Positions 1 to 10,065 are shown, counted from the first letter of the stretch. The stretch: DNA of 64,000 nt from Rodentibacter sp. JRC1 (GCF_020521555.1 NZ_BPWA01000001.1:558001-622000), one strand, 5' to 3'. Notes: generated by a model from the letters alone, not told the origin. Numbers and translations: made by a program.

Positions 1-143
1 TCTAGTTCTGTTGTTAAAGGACCATCTTGTACCAAGACAATTTCATCGGGTTTTAAAGTTTGATTAGTCCAAATACTTTCCATAGCCTGGTTAAAATACT
101 CTGATTTTTCTTTGTGATAAATGGACATTAACACTGATAACAT
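1..143 (-). CDS. Glycosyltransferase family 2, N-terminal fragment (cut by window edge)
   Basis: The frame opens with ATG at 143 on the minus strand and stays open to base 1, so only the first 47 residues are visible. They begin MLSVLMSIYHKEKSEYFNQA and continue to a VLVQDGP motif. This is the typical N-terminal nucleotide-sugar-binding start of GT-A family 2 transferases, of the AmsE-like type used in exopolysaccharide assembly. A ribosome binding site (AGGAG) overlaps the stop of the upstream Stealth gene, eight bases away, so the two are probably co-transcribed. The sugar donor and acceptor cannot be told from this fragment. Confidence 0.75.
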   Translation of the reverse strand, partial: MLSVLMSIYHKEKSEYFNQAMESIWTNQTLKPDEIVLVQDGPLTTEL

Positions 144-151
144 AATCACTC

Positions 152-1183
152 CTATAATTCAAAAGAAGCCTTTTCAGAAAATCTTTTATCTAAAAATTCT
201 ATCATTTTATCTTTGATAACTTGATAATCCGAATCAGATAAAGCGGGTGAATCATTAAAGCATATGAATTTAGGTTGTTGTTCATCACATTTCCTAATCA
301 TTTTATCTAAATAATCAACGGAAAAAATATTATCTTCAATGCCATCATTATACTTAAATGGAAAAAAATCACCTTTTGCTAAATGCCAATAGCGATATAG
401 ATATGGAGTTATATCTGTATTGGATCTAAAACGATTTTTTGAGCAATTTTTCATTTCCATATAAAAATTCTCTTTTACCTCAAGTAGAGTTCTTTTCAAA
501 TATGGCTGAGGAAGGTGCCAATGTTCAAACCAGAAATACTTTTTGTATATTTTTTTCAGTAAAAAATTACTAAATTTATTTAACATTGAATAACTTTTAT
601 GGTAAAGAAATTTATTATTAAGTTCTGATGGTTTAAAAAATTTATTTATTAGGGATATATTATTATTAAGTGAATGAATCCAAGAATCAATATTTTTAAC
701 CATTGCAAAAGCTTTATTACGAGGAATCCAGCCATGACATAAAAAATCAACAGGTATTCCATCTACAAAAAAACGTTCAACATTTGTTTGGGAGAAAATA
801 ATCATATCATCGTTTAAATAAACAAAATGTTCTGATAAATCTTGGATATTAGATAAATTCATTTCTATTGAATTTGAGTTAAAGACTGGTAAGTGTTCCT
901 TATACTCATAAATATCATTATGTGTTACTAACTTAATTTTAGGAGAATGAATATCTAACCAATTCGGATAATGTCCACTGGTAATCAAATAAATCTTATT
1001 ATACCAAGGGCAATTTTTCTCTATTGAGCGTAATACATATTTTAATGTGCCTGAATCTCTAAACCTTGCATTAGAATTGGCATCTGAAGATGATTCATTT
1101 ACTGAATACTTCTGTCTTAGTTTTTGCCAATCCAGATCTTGATTATCGACCCAAGGCAATACAAAATCAATTTTAATAGGCAT
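152..1183 (-). CDS. Stealth-family polysaccharide phosphotransferase
   Basis: 343 residues with the conserved blocks of the Stealth family. CR1 is near residue 5 (IDFVLPWVDNQDLDW). CR2 is at about 41-90 (RFRDSGTLKYVLRSIEKN, then IYLITSGHYPNWL). CR3 is at about 105-135 (NSNSIEMNL, then FVYLNDDMIIF). CR4 includes an FEHWHLPQPYLK stretch. Known bacterial members transfer hexose-1-phosphate or a similar group to build phosphodiester-linked capsule or O-chains, and they resemble the animal GlcNAc-1-phosphotransferase. Position between wzy and a glycosyltransferase suggests a phosphodiester in the repeat unit; that is inference. A very strong RBS (AGGAGGGGGAG) precedes the ATG. Strongly AT-rich. 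Confidence 0.85.
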   Translation of the reverse strand: MPIKIDFVLPWVDNQDLDWQKLRQKYSVNESSSDANSNARFRDSGTLKYVLRSIEKNCPWYNKIYLITSGHYPNWLDIHSPKIKLVTHNDIYEYKEHLPVFNSNSIEMNLSNIQDLSEHFVYLNDDMIIFSQTNVERFFVDGIPVDFLCHGWIPRNKAFAMVKNIDSWIHSLNNNISLINKFFKPSELNNKFLYHKSYSMLNKFSNFLLKKIYKKYFWFEHWHLPQPYLKRTLLEVKENFYMEMKNCSKNRFRSNTDITPYLYRYWHLAKGDFFPFKYNDGIEDNIFSVDYLDKMIRKCDEQQPKFICFNDSPALSDSDYQVIKDKMIEFLDKRFSEKASFEL

Positions 1184-1196
1184 CTCCCCCTCCTAA

Positions 1197-2576
1197 TTAG
1201 TTATTATTCTTTTTAATGTTAATAGTTAATTCGGCTATATGCCAAATAATAATAAAAAGCATAAACTCATAAAATAATTCAAATAGCTCTCCTCTTGGAA
1301 GAAAAAATAAAGTTGATAAGAACAAATAGGATAAATATTTAAATTTTGGACTATTTTTATTTAATTCAAAGTGCAAAACTATAAAACCTAATAGGAAAAT
1401 ACCTAAAAATACCGATATTTTAGAATCACCAATACTATATAATTCTGTTATATATGATGCTCCTGTACCTTCTCCTCCTAAAAAAGCATCAAGATCTAGA
1501 ACAGCAGTTAGCTCATGACTTAAATAATTTGTCTTCTTTAATAAATTTAAAGATTGCCCTTCTCTATTTATTCTATCTACAATAGGTGAAATCAGGTAAG
1601 GGTACTCTTTAGATAAATTATTTTTGTATTCTATATAATAAGGTAATACCAACCCAGAAATACCTTGTTGAGCAAAGAAATCACTTAATGCTGCAGTAAG
1701 AGCTAATTCACGATCATTGCCCTGAGATCTAGATAAATTAATCATTTGAGAAATAAAAGCAAATGGTATAAGGATTAAAAAAGCAATCGCAAATAGTTTT
1801 TTCAAGGAAACTTTATATACTCTTATAAAAGAAAACCAATACCATATAAGAAATAAAATAGTAATACCAAATTCTGCACGTTTTCCTGAAATTAAATATA
1901 CCAAAGTAACCGGCACAGTAAATACAGATAATTTAATAAAATCTTTTTTACTTAAATTTGATGAAATATAAAAAGACACACCAATTAAATACAATTTATA
2001 ACTAACAAACTCAATAATACGCTCTATACCAGAAATAGAATTATCAAGATATAAAGAAAGATACCCAGAAGACATAACATTTTTGAGTATCATCATAAGT
2101 TTAAAAGTAACACCAGGTAAAGATAATAATATTATGTAATAACCTAACCTTTTAAAAAAGTTGGTATTGATGTTATTGTCTTGAATATTATTCTTTTTAT
2201 CAAAAAAACAAATAAAAGAATAAGAAAATGCTAATGATATTATGGATAAAATATATGTAAGGATACTCTCCTTCATAGTCGATTGTTCAAATAAATTTCC
2301 AATAAATCTTGTTGCTAAACTCACTGGATATGGAAGTAGTCCTAAAAAATCTAATATAAACCTAGAATAAATAAATAGTCCAAAAACAATAGAAACAAGT
2401 AAAAGCAAGGGATATTTATTGAAGTTTAGAACAGCCCAACCTAAATTTATAAAATAAAATAAGAATAAGATAAATTCTAGATATATTAACCCAATATCTA
2501 TATCTAACACTTCTATAGTAAAGGATAATAGTAAGAAAGAAATTATTGAGAATATATTATAAAGAAAATAAAACAT
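1197..2576 (-). CDS. wzy: O-antigen/oligosaccharide repeat-unit polymerase (Wzy-like)
   Basis: About 459 residues, almost entirely hydrophobic, with many membrane-spanning segments from the first residues (MFYFLYNIFSIISFLLLSFT) to the C-terminus. A soluble loop near residues 280-370 carries LSRSQGNDRELA and other charged residues. This topology fits inner-membrane polymerases that link lipid-carried repeat units. Wzy proteins share little sequence, so the call rests on topology and on lying between wzx and glycan-assembly genes. I chose ATG 2576 because it falls one base past the wzx stop codon; a longer frame to 2636 would overlap wzx. Base composition is very AT-rich, as in its wzx neighbour. 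Confidence 0.7.
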   Translation of the reverse strand: MFYFLYNIFSIISFLLLSFTIEVLDIDIGLIYLEFILFLFYFINLGWAVLNFNKYPLLLLVSIVFGLFIYSRFILDFLGLLPYPVSLATRFIGNLFEQSTMKESILTYILSIISLAFSYSFICFFDKKNNIQDNNINTNFFKRLGYYIILLSLPGVTFKLMMILKNVMSSGYLSLYLDNSISGIERIIEFVSYKLYLIGVSFYISSNLSKKDFIKLSVFTVPVTLVYLISGKRAEFGITILFLIWYWFSFIRVYKVSLKKLFAIAFLILIPFAFISQMINLSRSQGNDRELALTAALSDFFAQQGISGLVLPYYIEYKNNLSKEYPYLISPIVDRINREGQSLNLLKKTNYLSHELTAVLDLDAFLGGEGTGASYITELYSIGDSKISVFLGIFLLGFIVLHFELNKNSPKFKYLSYLFLSTLFFLPRGELFELFYEFMLFIIIWHIAELTINIKKNNN

Positions 2577-2577
2577 A

Positions 2578-3819
2578 TTACACCCAATATAACAATTTAT
2601 ACTTCTTACATAAATATACTCTATGGCACAACTCAATAAACACTGAAGAATTATAAGCCAAAACTAAAGCAAGTATAGATATCTCTGAGAAATAATATAT
2701 CCCAGAACATATAAGAAAGTATGAAACCAATGAAATCATCATATTTTTAAAGAAACTCTTACTATAACCGTTAGGTATAAGTAAAAAATATCCTATAGAA
2801 GAACTTACAGACGCTAAAATCACATATACAGCCATTACCCATAAAAATTCCTTGATAACTAACATATTAGAACTGGATAATAATATAATAATGAAATCCG
2901 AGAACTCAATAATGAATATATAACTTAATAAGCTAAGGATAAAAATACTAATTAAAATAGGCTTCACTTGCTTTGATCGTTTATTTTTTGAAAAATACGG
3001 AAAGAAAGCCGTGTTAATATTGACAAAAATACTTCTAAATGCCCAAACAATTTTCTCTGCTAAATCATAATATGCAACAGCATGCATTCCAATAAAGTTC
3101 CCTAGCAGCATAATATTAGTTTTATCTTTCAATATAGCCATAATATCTGAGAAAAAAAAGACAACACTATTTTTCATATAGAAAATAAGTGTTGTTATAT
3201 TAGGTAACTTAAAATTAATTACCTTACTTCTGATTAGAATAGATATAGAGATCAAAAAAACAATCAATGAACCAAATAAATAACATAAAGGAACAAGCAA
3301 ATAGTCTGAATCATTCTTCACGAATAAGAGAATACAAAGTAATGAAACAACTTTAGCACTAAGGTTAATTAGTGTAATATATTTCATTCTTTCTATACCT
3401 TGAAAATACCAAATAGGCAATAAAATTTCTAGAAAAGCGGCTAATAAAGAATAAATATATATTTTAGATTCAACTATCTCTATTAAAGAAAAATAACTAA
3501 AAAATAGCCCAATAGAAATCATAAATAATATTATTTCTAAAAATACAACATTTATAAAAATTTCACTTAACTTTCCCTTGTCATTTCTAAAATAGCTTAT
3601 CTGCTGAGTTGCATATGTACTGAATCCAAACCGAATAAATACAGCAAAATAAGAGGCTATTGATTGAGAAAAGATAACTAAACCATATTTATCAATTCCT
3701 AATCTATTTAATAATAAAGGCAATATTACTAATGGCAGCACCATATTTCCGAATTGCACTACAGATAAATATAAAAAATTATTTATCTGAACTTTATATT
3801 GATTAAAATAACTAGACAT
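2578..3819 (-). CDS. wzx: Polysaccharide flippase (Wzx, MVF/MATE superfamily)
   Basis: 413 residues forming roughly a dozen hydrophobic helices. The N-terminus (LSVVQFGNMVLPLVILPLLL, then RLGIDKYGLVIFSQSIASY) is characteristic of Wzx and RfbX flippases. These move undecaprenyl-pyrophosphate-linked repeat units across the inner membrane. The start ATG shares one base with the wzz stop (TAATG), so translation is coupled. The last codon lies just before the wzy start. The whole stretch is AT-rich and USS-free, which points to a horizontally exchanged surface-polysaccharide cassette. Confidence 0.88.
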   Translation of the reverse strand: MSSYFNQYKVQINNFLYLSVVQFGNMVLPLVILPLLLNRLGIDKYGLVIFSQSIASYFAVFIRFGFSTYATQQISYFRNDKGKLSEIFINVVFLEIILFMISIGLFFSYFSLIEIVESKIYIYSLLAAFLEILLPIWYFQGIERMKYITLINLSAKVVSLLCILLFVKNDSDYLLVPLCYLFGSLIVFLISISILIRSKVINFKLPNITTLIFYMKNSVVFFFSDIMAILKDKTNIMLLGNFIGMHAVAYYDLAEKIVWAFRSIFVNINTAFFPYFSKNKRSKQVKPILISIFILSLLSYIFIIEFSDFIIILLSSSNMLVIKEFLWVMAVYVILASVSSSIGYFLLIPNGYSKSFFKNMMISLVSYFLICSGIYYFSEISILALVLAYNSSVFIELCHRVYLCKKYKLLYWV

Positions 3820-4937
3820 TATCTATTCTTAAAGATCATTTTATAAAAAGCTTGGATTAAGATGTAGAAAACGGAAATTAACATACCAAAAATAAAGCCA
3901 ATTATAAGAATTAATACTTTATTTGGCTTATCCCTAACCACAGGATAATCCGGCGATGCCTGATAAGTAAAGGTATTCGCTTTCACTGATTTCGCTTTTT
4001 CATATAAAGGTTCGAGTTCCTTTAATTGTTCTTGAATTTGATAATATCTCGGTGGATAAATAATTTCTTTTGCTGAAATCGTATCAATTTGTGCTTTTAG
4101 ATATTTTTCGCCTAGCATAAATAAATATGAGCTATCATTTAATTTCGAATCGGATAAAGGTACTTTAGTATCCGTTAAAGCCAAAGTTGGAATTGCAATG
4201 CCATTTCCTGTCGGTTGAGAAAACTGATGAATACCTGCTTGCTTAGCAATATCATAAGCTTGAGTTAGATTTTCTAAAGAAATATCCTTCTGAATAGTTA
4301 AATTCTGGCTAATTTTTTGTGCCTCATATCTAAGCGCGGCAATTTTTTGTTCAAAGTTTATAAGAAAATTCTCTTTTTCCAATTTAAATGCAGCTTCGTT
4401 GATATTATGAATAAAGCCTTGCAATGTATTTTGTGCCAGATCTGCTGTTGGAGCTGATGACAAAGATAAACGATGTGCTATCGCATTCGGCTCTTTTTTC
4501 GTATCAGGTTTGCTGATGACTGTTTCTTCATTAACTAATTTAGCTAATGTTTGACGAGCGCCCCTTTCATCTTGCTCAGAGGATAATTGCTTATACAACT
4601 CAGATTCTAAAAAAAACCTCTGTTTAACATCAGCAGAAGCTGCAAGACGAACAAATTGATCAAATAAGTTTGTTTTTAAATCACTCGCTTTTAGTTCCTC
4701 ACCCACAATTCGGCCATATTCCTTTCTGATTGAGAAATAATCGCCAAAATCAACTAATTGAGGCGCAATCACTTCAGCTTTTGAAGTCCACTTTTCCTGA
4801 GCAGTAAAAGCATAAACACCGGCAATAGCCGTAAAAATAAATGCCGATAAAATGATCCAAATTTTTTTATTCCATAAAACTTTTATTAATTCAATAAGAT
4901 CGATCTCATCATTTGTAGTCGTGCCGGTATGATTCAT
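3819..4937 (-). CDS. wzz: Polysaccharide chain-length determinant (Wzz family)
   Basis: 372 residues with Wzz architecture: a cytoplasmic N-terminus (EIDLIELIKVLWNKKIWII), a first membrane helix near residues 29-50, a long periplasmic helical region, and a second helix near 340-365. The second helix follows the proline-containing segment SPDYPVVRDKPNKVLILIIG typical of the family. Wzz oligomers set the modal number of repeat units added by Wzy. First gene of the minus-strand O-antigen operon, with a good promoter upstream at 4981-5009. Its base composition is closer to the chromosomal average than that of wzx and wzy. This fits a conserved flank: as I recall, H. influenzae also has wzz beside glnA. 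Confidence 0.9.
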   Translation of the reverse strand: MNHTGTTTNDEIDLIELIKVLWNKKIWIILSAFIFTAIAGVYAFTAQEKWTSKAEVIAPQLVDFGDYFSIRKEYGRIVGEELKASDLKTNLFDQFVRLAASADVKQRFFLESELYKQLSSEQDERGARQTLAKLVNEETVISKPDTKKEPNAIAHRLSLSSAPTADLAQNTLQGFIHNINEAAFKLEKENFLINFEQKIAALRYEAQKISQNLTIQKDISLENLTQAYDIAKQAGIHQFSQPTGNGIAIPTLALTDTKVPLSDSKLNDSSYLFMLGEKYLKAQIDTISAKEIIYPPRYYQIQEQLKELEPLYEKAKSVKANTFTYQASPDYPVVRDKPNKVLILIIGFIFGMLISVFYILIQAFYKMIFKNR

Positions 4938-4980
4938 TATAAAGCCCTCAATAATTTATGCTCATAAAATCTTCTTGTGT

Positions 4981-5009
4981 ATTTTACCTGATATAACCTT
5001 TCATCACAA
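4981..5009 (-). promoter_or_regulatory. Predicted sigma-70 promoter of the wzz operon
   Basis: Read on the minus strand, a -35 box TTGTGA (5009-5004) and a -10 box TAAAAT (4986-4981) are separated by exactly 17 bases. The wzz ATG lies about 44 bases downstream of the -10 box. No JUMPstart or ops element was seen in the leader. Confidence 0.55.
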
Positions 5010-5039
5010 ATCAGGAATTGAAAATTAATGTAAAGCCTA

Positions 5040-5072
5040 ACAAAAAATGCGACCAAAACTGACCGCACTTTT
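5040..5072 (-). terminator. Possible terminator of glnA containing a USS
   Basis: On the minus strand a USS core (AAGTGCGGT) is followed by an imperfect inverted copy (TCGCATT) and then a run of six T. The stem is short and bulged. Its position directly after the glnA stop and before the wzz promoter supports a terminator. Confidence 0.5.
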
Positions 5073-5102
5073 CTTGTTAAGACTATAATTTCCTATTGCA
5101 AA

Positions 5103-6515
5103 TTAGGCATAATACATCTCAAATTCTACCGGGTGGGGGGTCATATTCAAACGTTCCACTTCTTTGCGCTTAATAGCGATAAAGGCTTCTACAAACTCCT
5201 TACTGAACACGTTACCCTGTGTTAAAAATTCGTAATCTTTTTCTAACGAATCTAAAGCTTCTTCAAGTGAGCCGGCGACGGCAGGAATATCCTTTAATTC
5301 CTCCGGTGGTAAATCGTAGAGGTTTTTATCCATCGCATCACCCGGGTGAATTTTATTTACCACACCGTCTAACCCTGCCATCAATAAGGCGGCAAAGGCT
5401 AAATACGGGTTTGCCATCGGATCAGGGAAGCGTGCTTCAACACGAATTGCTTTCGGGCTGGTTACTGCCGGAATACGAATTGAAGCAGAGCGGTTACTGG
5501 CTGAATAAGCTAATAATACAGGTGCTTCATAGCCCGGCACTAAGCGTTTGTATGAATTGGTAGTCGGGTTGGTGAACGCATTTAAGGCTTTTGCGTGCTT
5601 GATAATGCCGCCGATATAATAAAGTGCGGTTTCAGAAAGACCGGCATATTTATCACCTTGGAAAATATTTTTGCCGTCTTTGCTTAATGACATATTACAG
5701 TGCATACCCGAGCCGTTATCGCCGGTAATTGGCTTCGGCATAAAACAAGCGGTTTTACCCTGTTCAAGTGCAACATTTTGTACAACATATTTATAGATTT
5801 GAGTTTCATCCGCTTTTAAGGTTAAAGTATTGAATTTTGTTGCAATTTCGTTTTGACCTGCAGTGGCAACTTCGTGATGATGGGCTTCAATCACTAATCC
5901 CATTTCTTCTAAAATCAAACACATTTCGGAACGAATATCATGGGCAGTATCAATCGGTGCTACGGCGCAATATCCTCCCTTTTTCAACGGGCGATAAGCA
6001 TTATTTCCATCTTCATATTTTTTGTTAGTATTCCAAGCAGCTTCTACATCATCAATAGAAAATGAAGCTCGGTTCATCGAAACATCAAAACGCACGTCAT
6101 CAAAGAGGAAAAATTCGGGTTCAGGCCCGAAAAACGCCTGATCGGCAATACCGGTTGAACGCATATAATTTTCGGCACGAATTGCAATTGAACGAGGATC
6201 GCGGTCATAACTTTGCATTGTTGCCGGCTCATAAACACTACAACGTAAAGAAAGTGTCGGGATCTGTGCAAAAGGATCTACCACGGCGGTTTCCGCCATC
6301 GGCATTAAAAGCATATCCGCCTTATTAATCGTTTTCCAACCTTCTACCGATGAACCGTCAAACATTTTACCGTCTTCAAACATTTCTTCATCGACAAGGC
6401 TAACCGGAATAGATACACCGTGTTCCTTACCTTTAATATCGGTGAATCGGAGAAGAACAAATTTAATCTCGTTTTCTTCAATGAGTTTAAACACGTTGGC
6501 GATTGCATTTGACAT
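5103..6515 (-). CDS. glnA: Glutamine synthetase type I
   Basis: 470 residues, close to the E. coli length of 469. Makes glutamine from glutamate, ammonia and ATP as a cytoplasmic dodecamer. Visible motifs are FDGSSVEGW near residue 53, [11 protein letters not shown] near 130, the beta-grasp and catalytic block with [15 protein letters not shown] near 265, and NRSASIRIP near 342. The adenylylation-loop motif NLYDLPPEE places the modifiable tyrosine at about residue 400, which implies control by GlnE-type adenylylation. The start has an AGAGGA ribosome site. Divergent from typA across a 265-base spacer. Confidence 0.98.
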   Translation of the reverse strand: MSNAIANVFKLIEENEIKFVLLRFTDIKGKEHGVSIPVSLVDEEMFEDGKMFDGSSVEGWKTINKADMLLMPMAETAVVDPFAQIPTLSLRCSVYEPATMQSYDRDPRSIAIRAENYMRSTGIADQAFFGPEPEFFLFDDVRFDVSMNRASFSIDDVEAAWNTNKKYEDGNNAYRPLKKGGYCAVAPIDTAHDIRSEMCLILEEMGLVIEAHHHEVATAGQNEIATKFNTLTLKADETQIYKYVVQNVALEQGKTACFMPKPITGDNGSGMHCNMSLSKDGKNIFQGDKYAGLSETALYYIGGIIKHAKALNAFTNPTTNSYKRLVPGYEAPVLLAYSASNRSASIRIPAVTSPKAIRVEARFPDPMANPYLAFAALLMAGLDGVVNKIHPGDAMDKNLYDLPPEELKDIPAVAGSLEEALDSLEKDYEFLTQGNVFSKEFVEAFIAIKRKEVERLNMTPHPVEFEMYYA

Positions 6516-6780
6516 AGGAATCCTCTATTTTGCGATATGGTCTCAATAAAATAAGCGCGCATTGTAGCTTAATCACCCAATTTTTTCACTAGATTTATTT
6601 TTTCAATTGTCATAGCAGGTAACGTAAAAGTCGTGTATAATTTTTGCCCTTTCGTGCCAAGATAAATGCAATTTAGTGCATAGTGTAAATTGCCTACGAT
6701 TCCCACACGAAATAATAAACTTTTTATACACGAGCGTGAAACCTTGTTTCACTCCCTACATAATCAATTCAATATAAACA
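6516..6780. promoter_or_regulatory. Divergent glnA/typA control region with a structured typA leader
   Basis: A TATAAT -10 box lies at 6636-6641 on the plus strand, with no clear -35 box at 17 bases. It would give typA a leader of about 130 nucleotides. The leader holds two clean inverted repeats. GCAATTTA (6669-6676) pairs with TAAATTGC (6686-6693), and GTGAAAC (6736-6742) pairs with GTTTCAC (6746-6752). The second hairpin ends 28 bases before the start codon. No Shine-Dalgarno sequence is obvious for typA. BipA is cold-linked in E. coli, so a temperature-sensing leader is possible but unproven. Confidence 0.45.
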
Positions 6781-8631
6781 ATGAAAAACGAAATCGATAT
6801 TAACAAATTGCGCAATATTGCTATTATCGCGCACGTTGACCACGGTAAAACCACCCTTGTAGATAAACTCCTTCAACAATCCGGTACTTTTGACTCCATA
6901 CGTGGTGACGCTGATGAACGCGTGATGGACTCTAATGATCTTGAAAAAGAACGTGGCATTACCATTCTTGCCAAAAACACTGCTATTAACTGGAACGATT
7001 ACCGTATCAATATCGTAGATACCCCGGGACACGCAGACTTCGGCGGTGAAGTAGAACGCGTACTCTCAATGGTAGATTCTGTACTTTTAGTCGTTGATGC
7101 GTTTGACGGCCCGATGCCGCAAACCCGTTTCGTTACCCAAAAAGCTTTTGCTCACGGTTTAAAACCCATCGTAGTGATCAACAAAGTGGATCGCCCCGGT
7201 GCACGCCCTGATTGGGTTGTAGATCAAGTATTCGATTTATTCGTAAACCTTGGCGCAACAGATGAACAATTAGACTTCCCGATTATTTACGCTTCAGCGC
7301 TAAACGGGGTGGCAGGTCTTGAACACGAAGAATTAGCGGAAGATATGACTCCGTTATTTGAAGCCATCGTCAAACACGTTGAACCGCCGAAAGTGGAATT
7401 AGATGCCCCGTTCCAAATGCAAATTTCCCAATTAGACTATAACAACTATGTAGGAGTGATTGGAATCGGACGTATTAAGCGCGGCTCAGTCAAACCGAAT
7501 CAACCGGTTACCATTATTAATAGCGAAGGGAAAACCCGTCAAGGTCGTATAGGTCAAGTGCTTGGTCACCTTGGCTTACAACGTTATGAAGAAGATGTGG
7601 CTTACGCCGGAGACATCGTTGCCATTACCGGTTTAGGTGAACTCAACATTTCCGACACCATTTGTGATATCAACGCCGTTGAAGCATTGCCTTCACTCAC
7701 CGTTGATGAACCGACCGTAACGATGTTCTTCTGCGTAAATACTTCACCGTTTGCCGGTCAAGAAGGGAAATACGTTACTTCACGCCAAATCCTTGAACGC
7801 TTAAATAAAGAACTCGTTCACAACGTGGCACTGCGTGTAGAAGAAACCCCTAATCCTGATGAGTTCCGCGTATCCGGTCGCGGTGAGTTACATCTTTCCG
7901 TCTTAATTGAAAATATGCGCCGTGAAGGCTATGAATTAGCCGTATCCCGTCCGAAAGTTATTTATCGTGAAATTGACGGCAAAAAACAAGAACCATACGA
8001 ACAAGTTACCATTGATGTGGAAGAACAACACCAAGGCTCCGTAATGGAAGCGCTAGGTATCCGCAAAGGTGAGGTGCGTGATATGTTGCCTGACGGAAAA
8101 GGGCGCGTACGTTTAGAATACATTATTCCGAGCCGAGGATTAATCGGTTTCCGCGGTGAATTTATGACAATGACTTCCGGCACAGGCTTGCTTTACTCCA
8201 GCTTCAGTCACTATGATGAAATCAAAGGCGGAGAAATCGGTCAGCGTAAAAACGGCGTGTTAATTTCTAACGCCACCGGCAAAGCGTTGGCTTACGCATT
8301 ATTCGGTTTACAGGAACGCGGTAAATTAATGATTGATGCCAATGTTGATGTGTATGAAGGTCAAATCATCGGTATTCACAGCCGCTCAAACGATCTCACG
8401 GTCAACTGCTTACAAGGTAAAAAACTCACCAATATGCGTGCTTCAGGCAAAGATGACGCTATCGTGTTAACCACACCGGTGAAGTTCTCCCTTGAACAAG
8501 CGATTGAGTTTATTGATGATGATGAACTCGTAGAAGTAACACCGGAATCGATCCGTATCCGCAAAAAACTTTTAACGGAAAACGATCGTAAACGTGCTAA
8601 TCGCACCACAACCAGCACAAGTACTCAGTAA
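6781..8631 (+). CDS. typA: Translational GTPase TypA/BipA
   Basis: 616 residues. The N-terminal GTPase domain shows all G motifs: AHVDHGKTT near residue 17, RGITI near 59, DTPGHADFG near 80 and NKVD near 134. EF-G-like domains and the BipA-specific C-terminal domain follow ([20 protein letters not shown], later [13 protein letters not shown]). BipA binds the ribosome in a GTP-dependent way and assists 50S assembly, mainly under cold or other stress. Length and motifs are complete. The gene ends with a strong terminator at 8640-8664. Confidence 0.98.
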   Translation: MKNEIDINKLRNIAIIAHVDHGKTTLVDKLLQQSGTFDSIRGDADERVMDSNDLEKERGITILAKNTAINWNDYRINIVDTPGHADFGGEVERVLSMVDSVLLVVDAFDGPMPQTRFVTQKAFAHGLKPIVVINKVDRPGARPDWVVDQVFDLFVNLGATDEQLDFPIIYASALNGVAGLEHEELAEDMTPLFEAIVKHVEPPKVELDAPFQMQISQLDYNNYVGVIGIGRIKRGSVKPNQPVTIINSEGKTRQGRIGQVLGHLGLQRYEEDVAYAGDIVAITGLGELNISDTICDINAVEALPSLTVDEPTVTMFFCVNTSPFAGQEGKYVTSRQILERLNKELVHNVALRVEETPNPDEFRVSGRGELHLSVLIENMRREGYELAVSRPKVIYREIDGKKQEPYEQVTIDVEEQHQGSVMEALGIRKGEVRDMLPDGKGRVRLEYIIPSRGLIGFRGEFMTMTSGTGLLYSSFSHYDEIKGGEIGQRKNGVLISNATGKALAYALFGLQERGKLMIDANVDVYEGQIIGIHSRSNDLTVNCLQGKKLTNMRASGKDDAIVLTTPVKFSLEQAIEFIDDDELVEVTPESIRIRKKLLTENDRKRANRTTTSTSTQ

Positions 8632-8639
8632 TAAAAAAT

Positions 8640-8664
8640 GGGATCACTGTTGATCCCGTTTTTA
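8640..8664 (+). terminator. Intrinsic terminator of typA
   Basis: GGGATCA (8640-8646) and TGATCCC (8651-8657) form a perfect 7-bp stem with a CTGT loop. The stem is followed by GTTTTTA. Confidence 0.8.
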
Positions 8665-8764
8665 TCTCCCAAGTGCGGTCAGAAAATCTTTAGATTTTGA
8701 ACGTTGGCTTGCCAACTGTGTCGTAAGGCATAACAATCGCTTTGAGCGATTGCGTATAAATTTT

Positions 8765-8850
8765 CCGGTATTATGTATCAGTTGCACGAAGAGAATTTTA
8801 TATCCAATATTTATCGGGGGTAGGGGCGTATTGCATACGCCCCTACCATT
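8765..8850. repeat. Intergenic repeat, family 1 (copy a), with a 13-bp perfect palindrome
   Basis: Starts with CCGGTATTATGTATCAGTTG, the conserved end shared with five other intergenic sites in the window. AGAATTTTATATCCAATATT follows, and then a perfect hairpin: GGTAGGGGCGTAT at 8819-8831 pairs with 8835-8847. The opposite conserved end is missing, so this copy looks truncated against the alaA stop codon. The hairpin may also terminate alaA transcription from the other side. The rest of the 219-base gap holds a USS near 8671 and nothing else I recognise. Confidence 0.65.
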
Positions 8851-10065
8851 TTATTGATGATAATTTTCCAAGAAACGCCCCAGTTTGGTAATCGCTTCTT
8901 CCAATTGATTCACATAAGGCAAGGTTACAATACGGAAATGATCCGGCGAATGCCAATTAAAGCCTTTGCCGTGCACAAGCAATACTTTTTCTTGACGAAG
9001 TAAATCAAGCACCATTTTTTCATCACTGTGAATATTGAATTTTTTAACATCCATTTTAGGGAACATATACATCGCCCCCATCGGTTTTACGCAAGTAATC
9101 CCCGGAATCTGAGTGATTAATTCGTAGGCTTTATTGCGTTGCTCCAATAAACGCCCGCCCGGTAAAATAAATTCATTGATACTTTGATAGCCGCCCAACG
9201 CCGTTTGAATGGCGTGTTGCATTGGCACATTTGCACACAAACGCATCGAAGCCAACATATCCAAGCCTTCAATATAGCCTTTCGCCTGATGTTTCGGGCC
9301 ATTTAAAATCATCCAGCCTTGACGAAAACCCGCAACACGGTAGGCTTTAGATAAACCGTTGAAGGTAACCGTTAATAAATCCGGTGCAAGCGAAGCAATA
9401 TGATGATGAACCGCACCATCGTATAAAATCTTGTCATAGATTTCATCTGCAAAAATAATCAAATTATTTTGACGCGCTATTTCCACAACCTCTTCCAGTA
9501 ACGCTTTGCTATATACCGAACCGGTCGGATTATTCGGATTAATGATTACAATCGCTTTCGTTTTTGCATTCACCTTGGCTTTAATATCATCAATCGCCGG
9601 AAACCAATTCGCCTCTTCATCACATAAATAATGTACGGCTTTACCGCCGGAAAGGGTTACCGCCGCCGTCCATAACGGATAATCGGGCATTGGCACAAGC
9701 ACTTCATCACCGTCATTTAACAAGGCTTGCATTGCCATTGTGATGAGTTCCGACACCCCATTACCGATATACACATCATTTACTGTCGCACCTTGAATAC
9801 CTTTGGATTGATAATATTGCACAATGGCTTTACGTGCGGAATATAGTCCTTTGGAATCACAATAGCCTTGCGCAGAGGGTAAATTGCGCAACACATCCAC
9901 CAAAATTTCATCCGGTGCTTCAAAACCAAAAGGTGCGGGATTGCCGATATTAAGCTTTAAAATTTTATTACCTTCTTCTTCCAAACGCAGCGCTTCCTTG
10001 TGCACAGGCCCTCGAATGTCATAACAAACGTGTTCCAATTTGTCGGATTTTGGGAATAATCGCAT
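8851..10065 (-). CDS. alaA: Glutamate-pyruvate (alanine) aminotransferase AlaA-like
   Basis: 404 residues, class I/II PLP-dependent aminotransferase. Visible signatures are NIGNPAPFGFEAPDEI near residue 40, the NPNNPTGSVY cofactor-binding motif near 176, FADEIYDKILYDG near 205, and the Schiff-base lysine within FNGLSKAYRVAGFRQGWM near 236. The N-terminus (FPKSDKLEHVCYDIRGPV) is typical of AlaA/YfbQ. The enzyme would make alanine from pyruvate using glutamate in the cytoplasm. Divergent from menF, the same arrangement I recall in H. influenzae. Confidence 0.92.
   Translation of the reverse strand: MRLFPKSDKLEHVCYDIRGPVHKEALRLEEEGNKILKLNIGNPAPFGFEAPDEILVDVLRNLPSAQGYCDSKGLYSARKAIVQYYQSKGIQGATVNDVYIGNGVSELITMAMQALLNDGDEVLVPMPDYPLWTAAVTLSGGKAVHYLCDEEANWFPAIDDIKAKVNAKTKAIVIINPNNPTGSVYSKALLEEVVEIARQNNLIIFADEIYDKILYDGAVHHHIASLAPDLLTVTFNGLSKAYRVAGFRQGWMILNGPKHQAKGYIEGLDMLASMRLCANVPMQHAIQTALGGYQSINEFILPGGRLLEQRNKAYELITQIPGITCVKPMGAMYMFPKMDVKKFNIHSDEKMVLDLLRQEKVLLVHGKGFNWHSPDHFRIVTLPYVNQLEEAITKLGRFLENYHQ

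Noticed and set aside
1..4937. Whole left region as a capsule locus
   Set aside because: The Stealth gene occurs in capsule loci, but no capsule export genes (ABC transporter, Wza/Wzc) are visible, while Wzz, Wzx and Wzy fit O-antigen. The question stays open to the left of the window.
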